From Hepatocystis sp. ex Piliocolobus tephrosceles (lineage: Eukaryota; Apicomplexa; Aconoidasida; Haemosporida; Plasmodiidae), in the NCBI GenBank assembly GCA_902459845.2, contig CABPSV020000025.1, forward strand, positions 1-32,592: a stretch of DNA of 32,592 bases. Reading direction: 5' to 3'. The first letter of the stretch is position 1. Each line of letters begins with the position of its first letter. The notes under the pieces are model-generated. The model searched no databases. It had not been told where the DNA came from and was given only the letters and a program-made list of their open reading frames with translations. Position numbers and translations under genes: made by a program. Shown here piece after piece: positions 20,467 to 32,592 of this stretch.

Positions 20467-22086
20467 ACTTTTCGTATTATTTTTTTTTTTTTTCTTTGTG
20501 CTGTTTACTCACACTTTTAACAGTCTTTGTAAAATAATGATACCTGCATATGAATTAACATATAGACATGTTTTCTTTGCGTTAGTAAATGATTATGTAA
20601 ATGTATACATATTAATTTACTTGAACTTTTGTTTATGTAAGGCCATAGTAATATAAGCTAATGTGTGTAGGTATATACATATTCATGTATTTATGTGTTT
20701 TTGTTTTTATGTATATGTTCATCTTTTTTTATTTACTTTGATATTACTCCGTTAATAAAAGTATTTAAAGTAAAATTTTATTGTATTACAGTTTTTCCGA
20801 CTCATAAAAAAAAAAATGTATGCTTACAAGTTAAATCATATATTTCAAAAAACAAAAAAAAATCTATATATANNNNNNNNNNNNNNNNNNNNNNNNNNNN
20901 NNNNNNNNNNNNNNNNNNNNNNNNNNNNNNNNNNNNNNNNNNNNNNNNNNNNNNNNNNNNNNNNNNNNNNNNNNNNNNNNNNNNNNNNNNNNNNNNNNNN
21001 NNNNNNNNNNNNNNNNNNNNNNNNNNNNNNNNNNNNNNNNNNNNNNNNNNNNNNNNNNNNNNNNNNNNNNNNNNNNNNNNNNNNNNNNNNNNNNNNNNNN
21101 NNNNNNNNNNNNNNNNNNNNNNNNNNNNNNNNNNNNNNNNNNNNNNNNNNNNNNNNNNNNNNNNNNNNNNNNNNNNNNNNNNNNNNNNNNNNNNNNNNNN
21201 NNNNNNNNNNNNNNNNNNNNNNNNNNNNNNNNNNNNNNNNNNNNNNNNNNNNNNNNNNNNNNNNNNNNNNNNNNNNNNNNNNNNNNNNNNNNNNNNNNNN
21301 NNNNNNNNNNNNNNNNNNNNNNNNNNNNNNNNNNNNNNNNNNNNNNNNNNNNNNNNNNNNNNNNNNNNNNNNNNNNNNNNNNNNNNNNNNNNNNNNNNNN
21401 NNNNNNNNNNNNNNNNNNNNNNNNNNNNNNNNNNNNNNNNNNNNNNNNNNNNNNNNNNNNNNNNNNNNNNNNNNNNNNNNNNNNNNNNNNNNNNNNNNNN
21501 NNNNNNNNNNNNNNNNNNNNNNNNNNNNNNNNNNNNNNNNNNNNNNNNNNNNNNNNNNNNNNNNNNNNNNNNNNNNNNNNNNNNNNNNNNNNNNNNNNNN
21601 NNNNNNNNNNNNNNNNNNNNNNNNNNNNNNNNNNNNNNNNNNNNNNNNNNNNNNNNNNCCTACTAAACACAATCATTTTTAATTTGGTTAAATAAAAAAA
21701 AAGAAAATGTATTTTAAAACTCTCAAATTTATGATATATATTTTTTAAGCTTTACTATTTCTGCAACAATATTACTCAAATTAACACAAACTTATCAAAT
21801 ATGAAAAATAAAATATATATAAAATGTAAAGAATTAAATAAACAAAAGTGAAAGGGAAAAAAAAAAAAAAAAGCTTATTTTCGTTTAATTTTCCTTCAAT
21901 TTTGTACATTTTTAATCATACATAAAATGACACTTATTTTAGGCACACACATGTATTGTATATGCGTAATAAAAAAAAATAAATAAATAAAAAATAAATA
22001 AAAAATAAAATAAAAAAAATTTTAAATGTAAAAAATGTTAACTTATTCTATTTTTTTACTAATATATTATTATAATAATGATATAT

Positions 22087-22119
<33 letters not shown>

Positions 22120-22526
22120 ATGATTTATTTTATAACTAATAGGACAAAAATTGATGTAATAAAGTAAAAAAATGTATTAATAATGTGTGTACATTTACTC
22201 TTTTATCCCTTTTCACTAGGTTGCATATGAAAATAAGCTTTACAAAATATAATTAAACGTTAAATTCTTATTTTTTACATTCCATTTTTTTATTGAATAA
22301 TGTATAAAAAGATTATTGTTTCATATAGTATAACCTAAAATATAAATGAAGAGAAAATTAAATGCTTCACTGTTTTATCGAACATATATACATATACATA
22401 CACAGTGAGTTTTTTCGCGTTTTAATTGAAAGTATATTTTTTTTTTTATTTTATATATACTTTTTATTTTGTTACTACTAAAGCCAAAGTGATTAAACCT
22501 AACAAAATAAAAATAAAATAATTTCG
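20467..22526. other. Intergenic region interrupted by a 786-base assembly gap
   Basis: N characters fill 20873-21658. The flanks (20467-20872 and 21659-22526) are A/T-rich with no clear exon, though a gene inside the gap is possible. Poly-T lies at about 22089-22117. The left flank is the Rab7 promoter side. Confidence 0.7.
20873..21658. other. Assembly gap (N run)
   Basis: 786 undetermined bases. Reading frames through it are meaningless. Confidence 0.99.
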
Positions 22527-22751
22527 TTAGTTTACCATATGTAATATATATGATAAGTTTTTATTTAGTGCTAAAACATTTAGTTTACCATTTCTAATAA
22601 ATAATAATACAAAAATAAAAAAAATAAAACATAAAAAAATAAATAAATAATTAATTACAAGTGTGTTGTTTATTATAATTGAAAAAGTGTAATATGGAGC
22701 TTTCATCATTTTTCCATTTGACACAATATTAACACTATATACTATTTTCAT
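22527..22751 (-). CDS. Small hypothetical membrane protein
   Basis: A 74-residue frame from ATG at 22751 with a good A-rich context (TTTTAAAATGAAA). The N-terminal third is varied (VSNGKMMKAPYYTFS). One strong membrane segment follows (INYLFIFLCFIFFIFVLLFI), then a short basic, leucine-rich tail. I do not recognise it. The membrane segment is encoded by a T-rich run bounded by GTAATT and TTATTAG, which could instead be a 65-base intron; removing it would leave only a 31-residue peptide, so the unspliced reading is preferred. Chance cannot be excluded in DNA this A/T-rich. It lies between Rab7 and the helicase, where one small unknown gene would not be surprising. Confidence 0.35.
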   Translation of the reverse strand: MKIVYSVNIVSNGKMMKAPYYTFSIIINNTLVINYLFIFLCFIFFIFVLLFIRNGKLNVLALNKNLSYILHMVN

Positions 22752-23868
22752 TTTAAAACAATAATATACATTTTAGAATACACACGTATGAAACAGCTAC
22801 TTTTTCGAATTAAAATGTTTTTTTTTTTTTTTAAATATATTTTTTAAATAGTAAAAATGTTTAAATATAAAATTTTTTTTTCTTAGTAATTTTTTTTTTT
22901 TTTTTTTTTTATTATTTAAATCAAAAAATTTAATTTGGAACTTTATGTTAGTATTATAATAAAATAAATACATACTTTGTAAAGTGCGCTTATGTATACA
23001 GTTATTATTTGTTTATTTTATCTTTATGTATAATTGCACTAATTTTTAACTGCGAATAATGCGTTCATATACCAATGGTTTATTGTGTTCACCGTTTTAA
23101 AAATATTTAAATTATAACAAAAAATAAAATACATAAAAAAAACATGTTTCAAAAAAGAAATAGATTATTAAAAATATATTTAATTTTGAAAAAGAAAAAA
23201 TGAAAACAACAAATATTTTTTTTAATTTTTAAAGTTTTTTAAATTGATATTTCACATATTACAACATTTATGATGGTGTTCTTTTGTTTATTTGGTTTAA
23301 ATGGTGTTTTTTGATTTTATTTTAGTAAAGGTATATACATATATATCATGTATATATGCATATTTAAATATATAGTATAACTTTTTTATGATCCTTAATG
23401 AACCCTCATAACAGTTAAACTATTTATATAAAAGTTTTTTTAAGATTAATTAAAACATTAAATAATAACAATTAACTAATAAATAAAAAATAAAAGAGCA
23501 CTATAATTAAATTTGCGCACAACTTATTTATATGTGCCTATGTATATAGATAAATTAATACAAAACGCAATATATATAGGAGTGGACTAATTATACGTTT
23601 TAGCACATTAATGAGTTTGTAATAATATATATATGTATACTCAGTATTACCATTTAATAAAAATTTAGGAGAAAAAATTATATTATTATTTTTAGTCATT
23701 CATATAAAATATATAATATATAACATTACAAAAATAAGTTCAAATAATAAACATTTATATTATATAAAAAGTAATCAAATGTTTATATTTTATGCTTTCC
23801 CATTATTATTGATACATAAAATATTACGTATTATTATTTTTTTCTTTTTTTTTAATATTGCTATTGTC
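22752..23868. other. A/T-rich intergenic DNA
   Basis: Nothing coding was seen. Poly-T lies at about 22890-22910. The right end is the distal 3' flank of the helicase gene. Confidence 0.6.
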
Positions 23869-24020
23869 ATGTTTGCTTTGTAATGCTTGTTTTGTCATGC
23901 TTGCTTTGTTATGCCTACGTTGTTATGCTTGTTTTGTCATGCTTGTCATGCCTGTTTTGTCATGCTTGCTTTGTTATGCTTGCTTTTGCTATGCTTGCTT
24001 TTGCTATGCTTGCTTTTGCT
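23869..24020 (+). repeat. 14/15-base minisatellite after the helicase stop
   Basis: Eleven units start with ATG at 23869, 23883, 23897, 23911, 23925, 23939 (9 bases only), 23948, 23962, 23976, 23991 and 24006. The 14-base consensus is ATGCTTGYTTTGTY. The last three units are identical 15-mers ATGCTTGCTTTTGCT. The array is far richer in G and C than its surroundings. It begins 30 bases beyond the helicase stop, so it is likely in that gene's 3' untranslated region. Confidence 0.9.
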
Positions 24021-24049
24021 ATGATCCCGCACGTTATTTTTTTTTCTTA

Positions 24050-27000
24050 TTATTGTATCGATTCAAAGTATTTTTGCAATACATCTTTTAACCCATCTAT
24101 ACTGGCATAGAATTTATCCGATTGTAATAAGCTCATGTCATATTTTATCTGATTAAAATAATATTGTATATTTTTTATTGCATTTAAAAACTTACTTAAA
24201 ACAAACCAAGTATACTGTCCTAATTTGTTTTTTTCTCTTAAAATTAAATGGTTACCATGTAAAAAGTAATCCATCATATATGAATTTTTTAAACAAACTT
24301 TTTCTTCATTTATTAATCCGTCTTCAAACTTATAAAAAGATATATCGTCACTTGATATATCTGGGATCATATCCTTACGTAAATCTAAACTAAGTAAAGA
24401 TGTATAAAGGATTTCACTCAAAGAACCAAAAGTATTATTCTGATATAAACATGTTAAAAATGGGGATCTTATTTTGTTTGCATAAACCTATATAAAAAAA
24501 AAAAAAAAAAAAAAAAAATCAAAATTTATTAAAGTAAATAACAAAAAAAAAAAATTTATCAAAATAAATAACAAAAAATCAAAATTTATCAAAGAAAAAA
24601 AAAATAAAAAAAAATGTATTAAGGCAAATAAAATAAAAGTGAAAACAAATTCATATGTAACCAAAATGGCTAACGCAAAAAAGTAAATCGCTAAAATAAT
24701 AACAGTGTGTATTGACAAAAATAAAACGGAGCCGCATTTACTTTACCTTCGATTTATAATATATTATGTATTCTGAACTGGAGTGCTGGAAAAGATCCTC
24801 CAGATCCACCAGAGGGTGCTCGTCAAATATGTACAAGTGAGTATATGGCAAAAGATATGTTTGTTTTTTATCCAGTAAATTTAATTGTTTCATTATGATT
24901 ATACAATATTTTTCTAAATAACTTATTATAATATTTTCTACATTTGTAACATGTTTTTGTACAACTTTTGGTAACACATGCAATAATGGATTATATATAG
25001 GATTGAACACATCTGTTTTGTTTCGATTTTTCCTATGATAGTTTATTAATATATTCGTTATACATATTTTATTTTCTTTTATTGTATTAATAAAATGACA
25101 CAAAATAAATAATAATATAAACTGACTTCTTGATAGATCATTTATTACATTATTACGAAAATAATTTTTTTCATATGTTATATTACTAACTATTTTATTT
25201 AACGAAATCGTAGTCCCTGTGTGTTTTGTTAAAAAACAAGTTTCTCCTATCATCGTATGTATAATTTTTTTCATCAATAAATAACATAAAACCATGTTAG
25301 TATCACTTTCTGCATTTAATAATACAGATAAATCAGTCAAGTTACATATATTACCATCTTTATCTAATGCTCCCATTTCTATTAAAATATTTATATATAT
25401 ATATACATGTGCTCTAATCATAAAACATAATTCTTCTAAATTCTTCGTTTTATTTATCGTTTTTTTTTTTTTTTTTTCATTAATAATATTATCAACCATA
25501 AATTCATTATATTCATATTTTCTATCAATAAATTTATAAGAGTTGGTCTTTTCCTTAAATTCTTCAAACTCATTGTTTGTATAACTAATATATTCACTGT
25601 ATTCTGGAAAAGCCACATTAGTATGCGTTGTATTGCTATAGCTATTATCATCACTGCACGTAGATATTACTATATCCGTTCCTTCATTGCCACTATTCGT
25701 GCTACCTTCTACAGTCACATCCTTACAACTACCATTAAGCATGTTAGTTGTATTACCATTCATAGTAATATGTTCTTTTTTTTTATTATTTACTTCTGAT
25801 ATATTATTCGCATTATACACACTTGTTGCTAACATCCCGTTGTGATTACCTTCCACTTGTATACAGCTACTATTGTCGCATTTATTGTTGTCTACACTAA
25901 TATAAGTACTATTCCATTTGCTATTTATACTAGCTTCACTATAACGGGCATTATAAAATGCGTTTATATAATACATAGTAGAATAAAAATAACTTAATAT
26001 ACCACTCATTCGACTATAATAATTAACACTGATAGACCTATTCTTTTCAAATAGTTCTTCCTTTTCAGCAATTGTCATAAGTTCATTTTTTTTTTTCTTT
26101 TTATTAGATTTGCTTACTATATAACTTTTACCTTTACTAAAAAATTCTTCATAATCTCGGTTATTTTTTAAAGAATCATATAATAACATATGTCTACATA
26201 TATCTGTTAAACTAACACAATAAGAACCTGATAATGTTTGTAAAGGTGATGTAATTAATCTTTTTAAATTTTTAAAATTTATGTTCCATATAATTATATT
26301 ACCATATAAATCAAACCCACGTCTTCCAGCACGTCCAGAAGTCTGCCTAAACATAATCGAATTTAACTCATATGTTTGACCTGCAAAAATAATAGATTTA
26401 CATGGAATATTTATACCTAAAGATAAACTTTTATTACTAAATATAATTTTTAAATAACCTAATCGAAATAATGATTCAACTATAATTGTAAATTTATATG
26501 GTAACACTTCATAATGTAATCCTATTCCTCTTTTTAATCCCTCAATTAAAACATTCTTATATTTCATTCCTTCCAATGACTTTCCTGCTTGTTTAAAAAA
26601 ATCCTCTATCTCAAATACATAATTATGATATACTTTTCTATTACAAAAATAAAAGTCACCATCATATTCTTCTGCTATATCCATAGGAGGTTCAGGTACT
26701 TCATCTTCGTTTAATATATCCTGATACTCTTTCTCCATTTTTTGTTCTAATCGTTGATTTCTTGAAACTGTTTTTATTTTTAACAACATTTCTCTTTGTT
26801 TTAATAAATTCTCATATTTCTCACGTCTTAGTTTATTTTCCATTTTTGTATTAAACGTTTTTTCTTCATCACCATAATACTTATTATTTTGCCTTCTCAT
26901 CAACTCATTAACCAAATTGTATGTCATATCTTCTAACTCCTTTCTTTCAAAATTAAAAACAATACATGGTAAAAATTTTATATCTTCTAAGTTTTTCAAT

Positions 27001-30000
27001 AAATCTATTAATTTACCACTATCTAAATACTCTTGTTGCATATTTACAGTCTCAGTATACTGAACCAAACTTTTAGATTCTTTTAAATAATATTCTGCAT
27101 CCAGTATCACATTTTTATACAACTTCTGAAATAATGGCTTCACCAAAACGCTTTCTCTTGCCTTATATTCATTATTACTATATAAACTTTTAGTAATTTG
27201 TTTACTGCTACTCTGTTTGTTCATATCCTCCGACATATTCAAACGGTTCTTTTCTTCTTTTTCTAATTTTTCCTCAGTTGGTTCTTTTTTCTCTCTTATA
27301 GTTGGTGGTACATCTACAAAGTCGCTTGTTTCAGTTGTGTTGATCGCTTTGACTAATCCAGTTGGTACATCATCCTCCATTTTCATATAATTCGACAACA
27401 ATATATGTATAAACAAGTCATAATCAAAATTACTAATATAACCATTTTTAATTAAATATACTATCATTTCTTTTACAGTATGCATATAATAAATAAACTG
27501 TTTTTTATTTATACATCGAGTGTACTTAAAATAAAAAGAAGGTTCTAAAAACTCTATCAGATCATAGAAGTTTTTTTTTTTGGCAATGGCAAATAATATT
27601 TTTATTATTTCATAAATTTCTCTTGGATTACAATAAAAATCTTTATTAATTCCTTTATATAAAATATCTCTAAAATTGTAACACGCTAATGGATTTAAAT
27701 GTAGTAATTGATTATTTGTATATACATACAAAATCAAATCAGAATATCTTTCGTAAAACTTAATTAAGTGAATATCCTTTTCACTCTGCCCTTTTCTAAC
27801 AAGTACTGTTTGTAACCAAGAATAAAAATATTTTATATTACCAATAGTAGCAGATAATGCCAAAAATGGGCAATTAGTTAAATGAATAATATTTTCAATT
27901 TGTTTTCCATAACTTTGTTTATAACCTATACAATGAATTTCATCAAAAATAATGTATTCTATTCTACTAATAAATAATGCTACATCCACAGAAGAAGTTG
28001 TGTTATTAAGTGTGTCTTTTTTAATAAAATGAGATAATAAAATATTTTCTAAAATATTTGGTAAAGTTATAATGATTTGAGAACCTAATGTTCCATTAAT
28101 TGTCCTTTCTGTCATATACGTACATAATTTATTTTCACTATATTTCGAATATTCCTTTGTACTAAATCTTCCATTCACTTCATAATAAACTTGTAATGCT
28201 AAAGCCACATTAGGAGCTACATAAATAACTATACTATCATTATTTAATCTTAGTACCTTATCCATAATATAATAACAAATAAATGTTTTACCACTACTAG
28301 TTGGAGAAGATACCAGAACACTTTTCCTTTTATCTACTAAATTTAAAATATTAAATTGCCAAGTATCTAAAGAAAATAAGACCCTATTATCTTTTATATT
28401 ACCTGTAGTCCTATCTAACAAATAGTACATATAATATAACTGAAACTCGTGCTCTTTCCCTTCATCAATTTTTAACTCACTATAAGATCGGACAGTCTCA
28501 ACTTTATATTTATATAGCTCTTTCAATAGCACTTCTTTATTTTTATCTGTTATTTTGTTTATTTTGTTTATTTTGTTATTTTCTTCTGCTACACTTGATT
28601 CATACTTTTTATTTTGTTTACCTGAGTTAACCTTTTGTACAGTTTTATTATTTTCTTTCGATTTCGTTTTCACATTTGCTTTACTACTAATACCAACTGG
28701 GACACTATCTTCAGTCGTACACACACTACTTCCAACCGTAGTATTACATTTATTCATTTTCACTTTAACATACTCTTCAAACAAATTATAGCTACTATTT
28801 TTAAATCCTAACGCAAGTAAAACTGTTTGCATTTGTACTATATCTTTTTCACTTAAATTGTCTTTAAATTTGTTAAAAATATCATTAGTTAATTTATATA
28901 CAAGCATAACACTTTTAATAGCAGCGGATCTCTGTTTATTAGTTTTTACATTTTTTAATTTTGTATACATTAATATATCATACATAGCACATAATACTTT
29001 TAAACTAATTTTAATCTGAATTTCTACGTTTTTTATTAAATTAGTAATATTATTAAAATTATATACATCTACTAATCTATTAAACCCAGTTATTATATCT
29101 AATGACCATGTATTCATATCGGCATAACTGTGATTGCTACTTAGTTTGTTAACTTGACTTTCTAAAGCACCATACCTTTCTAAATCAACTTCATATATTT
29201 TTTTCTCACTCGATAATTCTTTCTTTTTTAAAATTTCATCTTTTTTACTTAATACTTTGGTAGCAGATTTAGATCCTTTTTTTGGTACTTTGTTTGTAGT
29301 ACCAATTTTACTAACATTATTAATGTCTGCTTTATTACTTACAATACCATTTATTTGTTCAAATTCATTCGTATCTAACTCACTTGCTTTACTCTCATCG
29401 TCTAATAAATCAAAAATATAACTTTTTACATTTTTTTCTGCTAAGTTAATGATCACATTCTCTTTATTTGTTTTATCGCATATATTATTTTTTCTCAAGT
29501 TAAAAACTTGTTGAATTCTGTTGTATATACCCTTTTCATTAGATTTATCTTTCAAGTAGTTATATAATTGTTCAACAGTATTTATATAAAATTTTATCCA
29601 TGGATGATTCTCTGATATAATAATAGGATGATGTAAAGAACTAATATAAAAATATTTAGAAAATAAAGCATCTCTTTTTTCTTTTAACTGTTTAAGTTTC
29701 ATACTTTTTTTATCATTAGCTAAAACATTAAAATCCTTATACGTTTTGGACATTACCATTTTTATATAAATAGTAAAAACATCAAAAGTATATCCTCTTT
29801 GTTCTATCGATAATAATCCTAACAATTCAAAAAAATCATTTTCATGACTAGCATCTCGACCTTTTAAATTTATTTTTACTTCCAACTGTTCCTTGTTATT
29901 CAAAGTGTTATCATCTATTGCTTTGTCATCATTTACGGAATTACTAGCTGACATAGTCTCCCCATTTATTACTTCATTATTAATATAAAAAAAATTTTTA

Positions 30001-32094
30001 ACCAATTCATTATCTACTCTAACTAAATCAACATTAACAATATCCGTTTTTTTATTTGTTATTCCCTCAGCTGAAAATATATTCATACTTTTATTATATT
30101 CATCTATATTTTTTGAGAGTTTATTATTTTTATCTCCTTCTTCAACATTACCATTTACATCGTGTGTAGCTTCACTACTGCTATCACCCAAGCTCGATTT
30201 TCCTAATATACTTTCTATATCATCTTTTAAAAAACAAAAATCGATAGGAAAAACAGACAATGTTACATTATTAGTACTATTGACACTACCATCTGTTACT
30301 ATCTCTTGAAATCTTTTTTCAAAATACTCTTGGTCTTCTAATAAAAAATCCTCATATTCAATTGTATATATACCATTTCTTAATTTATAACTAATAAAAC
30401 TAATCAAATTATAAATTATCGAAGCATTAAAAAAATTTAATATCTCACTGTTTCGTATAACTCCTAAAGCATCACAGTATTCATTTCTTTGTAAAACATT
30501 CAACACAAAATTAAAAATGTTTAAATAATTATTTATGTCCAATTCAATCAGAGATTTTAACAACTTTGACACTTTATCGCTATCATGATCGTTACCCTTT
30601 TCATTTTCTTTATTATATAAACATAAATTTTTCATATTCAATTTTTCAATTAAATAATTATGTATAAAAAGAAGTTTCAACGTAAAAAAAAAATATATAT
30701 TTTTTTTCTTTTCATTATGTTGCATAGTATATATATTATGATCATTATAAAACACTTTTAACACTATATCTTTCAAATTATTTATACTTAATTTTTTTAT
30801 ATCTCTTAAAGGTTGCAGCATTTCCATTCTTTCTTTATAATTACTGTCTTCATCCTCTTTGTCTTTATATAACATTTGTTCATCTTTTACGTCATGTGTT
30901 ATACGAAAAAAATTTATTGGTTCTTTGCTTAATTGTTTCTTGCTCAACTTGTTTTCGCTGCTACTACATTTGCTACTGTTACTATTGCTAATCACACTGC
31001 CACTAACTTTACCATTATACAATTTTTCATTAAAATGTTTAGATGATAAAGCATTCAAATCTGATAATGTTTTCAAATTCTCTGCTTTAAAACTTAATGT
31101 GAATGCATTTATAGTATTTTTCTCAGTTTCCAAATTAAAAAAGAAAACACATATNNNATCATTTAAAATGTTATTCATTAAAAGAAAATATAAAATAATA
31201 GAAATTTCTCTAATTTCTTCATTATAATTGTCATATATCTTTTTTTTTCTTATATATTCTTTATACTTATCTGTTTCTGTCATATGTTCATTGCTACTGT
31301 TTGTTTTAATATTTTTTGTATCAACATATCCGTTAATCTCATTGTCTTTATATTTTACAGGAGTAACATAAAATTTATTAAACGTATATAAAAAAGAAGA
31401 ACTATCTTCAACAAACATAAACAAAGGCTTATATTTGCTCAAATATATGACATAATTATCATCATCATACCAATTGTCAAAAACAAAATAAGGAATTAAA
31501 TTTTTTTTACAATGAAGTATAAATGTATTTCTAATTAAATTATAATTTTTAAACAACTTCCTATTTTTATTAAAAAATATATTAAAAACATTATAAAATA
31601 TTATGTGGAAATTAGAATTACATGATGATAAATCAGTTAATACCTTTTCTATAAAATAAATTATACTACTAATATTTAAATTGTTATTAAAACTAAGTAT
31701 ATTTTGATCTATCTCATTTTCAAAATTGTAAAATTTAGATAATAACATAGAAACATGTAATATTAAACCTTCACCACTTATATTGTATAAACAATGATAA
31801 TCTGCTACTTCTCGAAAAATGTCATGAATATTACTATTTAATTTTGTATAAAATAATTCTATTTTATTATCTACACTCATAGTTTTGTTAAGTACTATCT
31901 TTTCAAAATCTTCTAATTCATTTTCGGATATATCATTTACAAAAGCATATCTAGTTTCAGCATCATCTTCTGCTATTTTTAATTCTTGCATGTTGTTTAC
32001 TGTACTTGTATCTTGTGCGGCATTCATTGTGTTTATCTTATGTGTTTTATATGGATGTATACACGCGAATGCCCAGTTAAGCAGTTGTATATAC

Positions 32095-32096
<2 letters not shown>
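24050..32096 (-). CDS. DDX60-like Ski2-type DExH RNA helicase
   Basis: A superfamily 2 helicase of the Ski2-like/DDX60 group, predicted to unwind RNA with ATP. Exon 1 (32096-24747) encodes 2450 residues. The donor is AAG|GTAAAG, the intron is 259 bases, and the acceptor is TATATAG|GTTTATGC. Exon 2 (24487-24050) adds 145 residues, total about 2595. Motifs (residues approximate): DTWQFN Q-like site 1248, SSPTSSGKT motif I 1260, YVAPNVALA Ia 1285, DEIH motif II 1385, LSATIGN motif III 1415, LPCIVFNFER motif IV 1714, SLSLGIN motif V 1892, QTSGRAGRRGFDLYG motif VI 1925. The ERYSDL and LNPLACYN blocks after motif III and RGIGLHY before motif V are DDX60-type. Low-complexity inserts separate the domains, and the N-terminal 1200 residues are largely unassigned. 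One unknown codon (NNN) is at 31155-31157. The alternative start ATG at 32027 (MNAAQD) would remove 23 residues and is equally plausible. The family link to antiviral sensing is known in animals only. Confidence 0.92.
24488..24746 (-). other. Intron of the helicase gene
   Basis: A low-complexity intron with ATCAAAATTTAT-type short repeats at about 24527-24595 and a poly-T acceptor tract (on the minus strand) ending TATATAG. The frame is kept in phase 0 on both sides. Confidence 0.85.
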
Positions 32097-32126
<30 letters not shown>

Positions 32127-32592
32127 TTAACTCCTATTTACGGATACAAAACGAACTAAGGAACATACAAACAAACATGTATATGCATTACTAGCATAAG
32201 TATATGGTACCAATATGTAAAATTATAAAAAAAAAAATAAATAAATAAAATGTACTTGCTAATATATATTAATTTAAGTATGTATATACATATATACGTG
32301 CATACATATGTGTAAAATGTTCGCATAAAAAAAAATAAAATAAACTTATTATAAATAATGCTTGTATTCTCAAAACAGATTACTTTTTTTTTCAGTTTTT
32401 TACTATCTACAATTTTTTTTTTTTTTTTTTTTTTTTATCCTAACAGTAATAATAAAAAAATAATATGAATAATTATTTTTTAAAACTTCGATAAAAAATT
32501 ACAATAAATATAAAGGGAAACAACACACAGAAACATATATAATATATAAATATATATATATATATCATCTCCAATAATATATTTTAAATCTT
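32097..32592. other. Upstream flank of the helicase gene
   Basis: (TA)n tracts lie at 32095-32126 and 32550-32566, and a T-run at about 32412-32436. This is the presumed promoter and 5' leader of the helicase. No other gene was seen before the window ends. Confidence 0.6.

Noticed and set aside
20695..21682. Open frames running through the N region
   Set aside because: Undetermined bases contain no stops by definition.
23858..24110. Two overlapping plus-strand frames of Cys/Leu/Ala repeats
   Set aside because: Both are produced by the 14/15-base minisatellite; they resemble no protein and have no upstream signals.
25294..31227. Short plus-strand frames inside the helicase (for example 25294-25539, 28555-28791, 30859-31227)
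   Set aside because: Antisense shadows of the long coding exon.

Overview
This window is eukaryotic and extremely A/T-rich (roughly four fifths A/T by eye). It has long homopolymers, (TA)n tracts, short introns with GTAAGA/GTAATA-type donors and T-rich acceptors, and asparagine/lysine-rich low-complexity protein inserts. A Rab7 GTPase, an RER1 protein and a DDX60-like helicase lie side by side. I recall the same trio together near the left end of Plasmodium falciparum chromosome 9. Together these point to a malaria parasite (Plasmodium). The species is not settled. The very low G/C, draft-assembly gaps and unfamiliar subtelomeric genes would fit an avian parasite such as the P. gallinaceum/P. 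relictum group, but that is inference.

Layout. Positions 1 to about 8.4 kb look subtelomeric. On the minus strand there are two related single-pass membrane protein genes: one (1-913, cut by the window edge) has a GDVQN pentapeptide-repeat tail, the other (4600-5152) is spliced and short. Between them lie a probable broken gene (2414-2781) and an array of 11-base telomere-like CCCTA units (3406-3548). A two-exon gene with a signal peptide and a PEXEL-type export motif RKLLE (7620-8409) is the last clear subtelomeric gene. From about 8.4 to 12 kb there is mostly gene-poor A/T-rich DNA with one doubtful reading frame and a decayed tandem repeat.

From 12 kb the conserved chromosome core begins. 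It holds a small secreted/membrane protein with ETRAMP-like topology (12088-12438, plus), a small membrane protein with a possible mitochondrial N-terminus (14133-14627, plus), RER1 (15188-15952, minus, 2 exons), Rab7 (18280-20466, minus, 7 exons), a 786-base assembly gap (20873-21658) that may hide a gene, a small possible membrane protein (22527-22751, minus), and a 2.6-thousand-residue DDX60-type Ski2-like helicase (24050-32096, minus, 2 exons) that fills the last quarter.

How the genes relate: they do not form an operon. RER1 (Golgi-to-ER retrieval) and Rab7 (late endosome/retromer trafficking) both serve membrane traffic. The left-arm genes have the features expected of proteins placed at or beyond the parasite surface. 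The helicase is predicted to act on RNA. Most reading frames longer than 60 codons elsewhere are shadows or homopolymer artefacts. Exon boundaries given below were worked out by hand from frame continuity and splice-site motifs.
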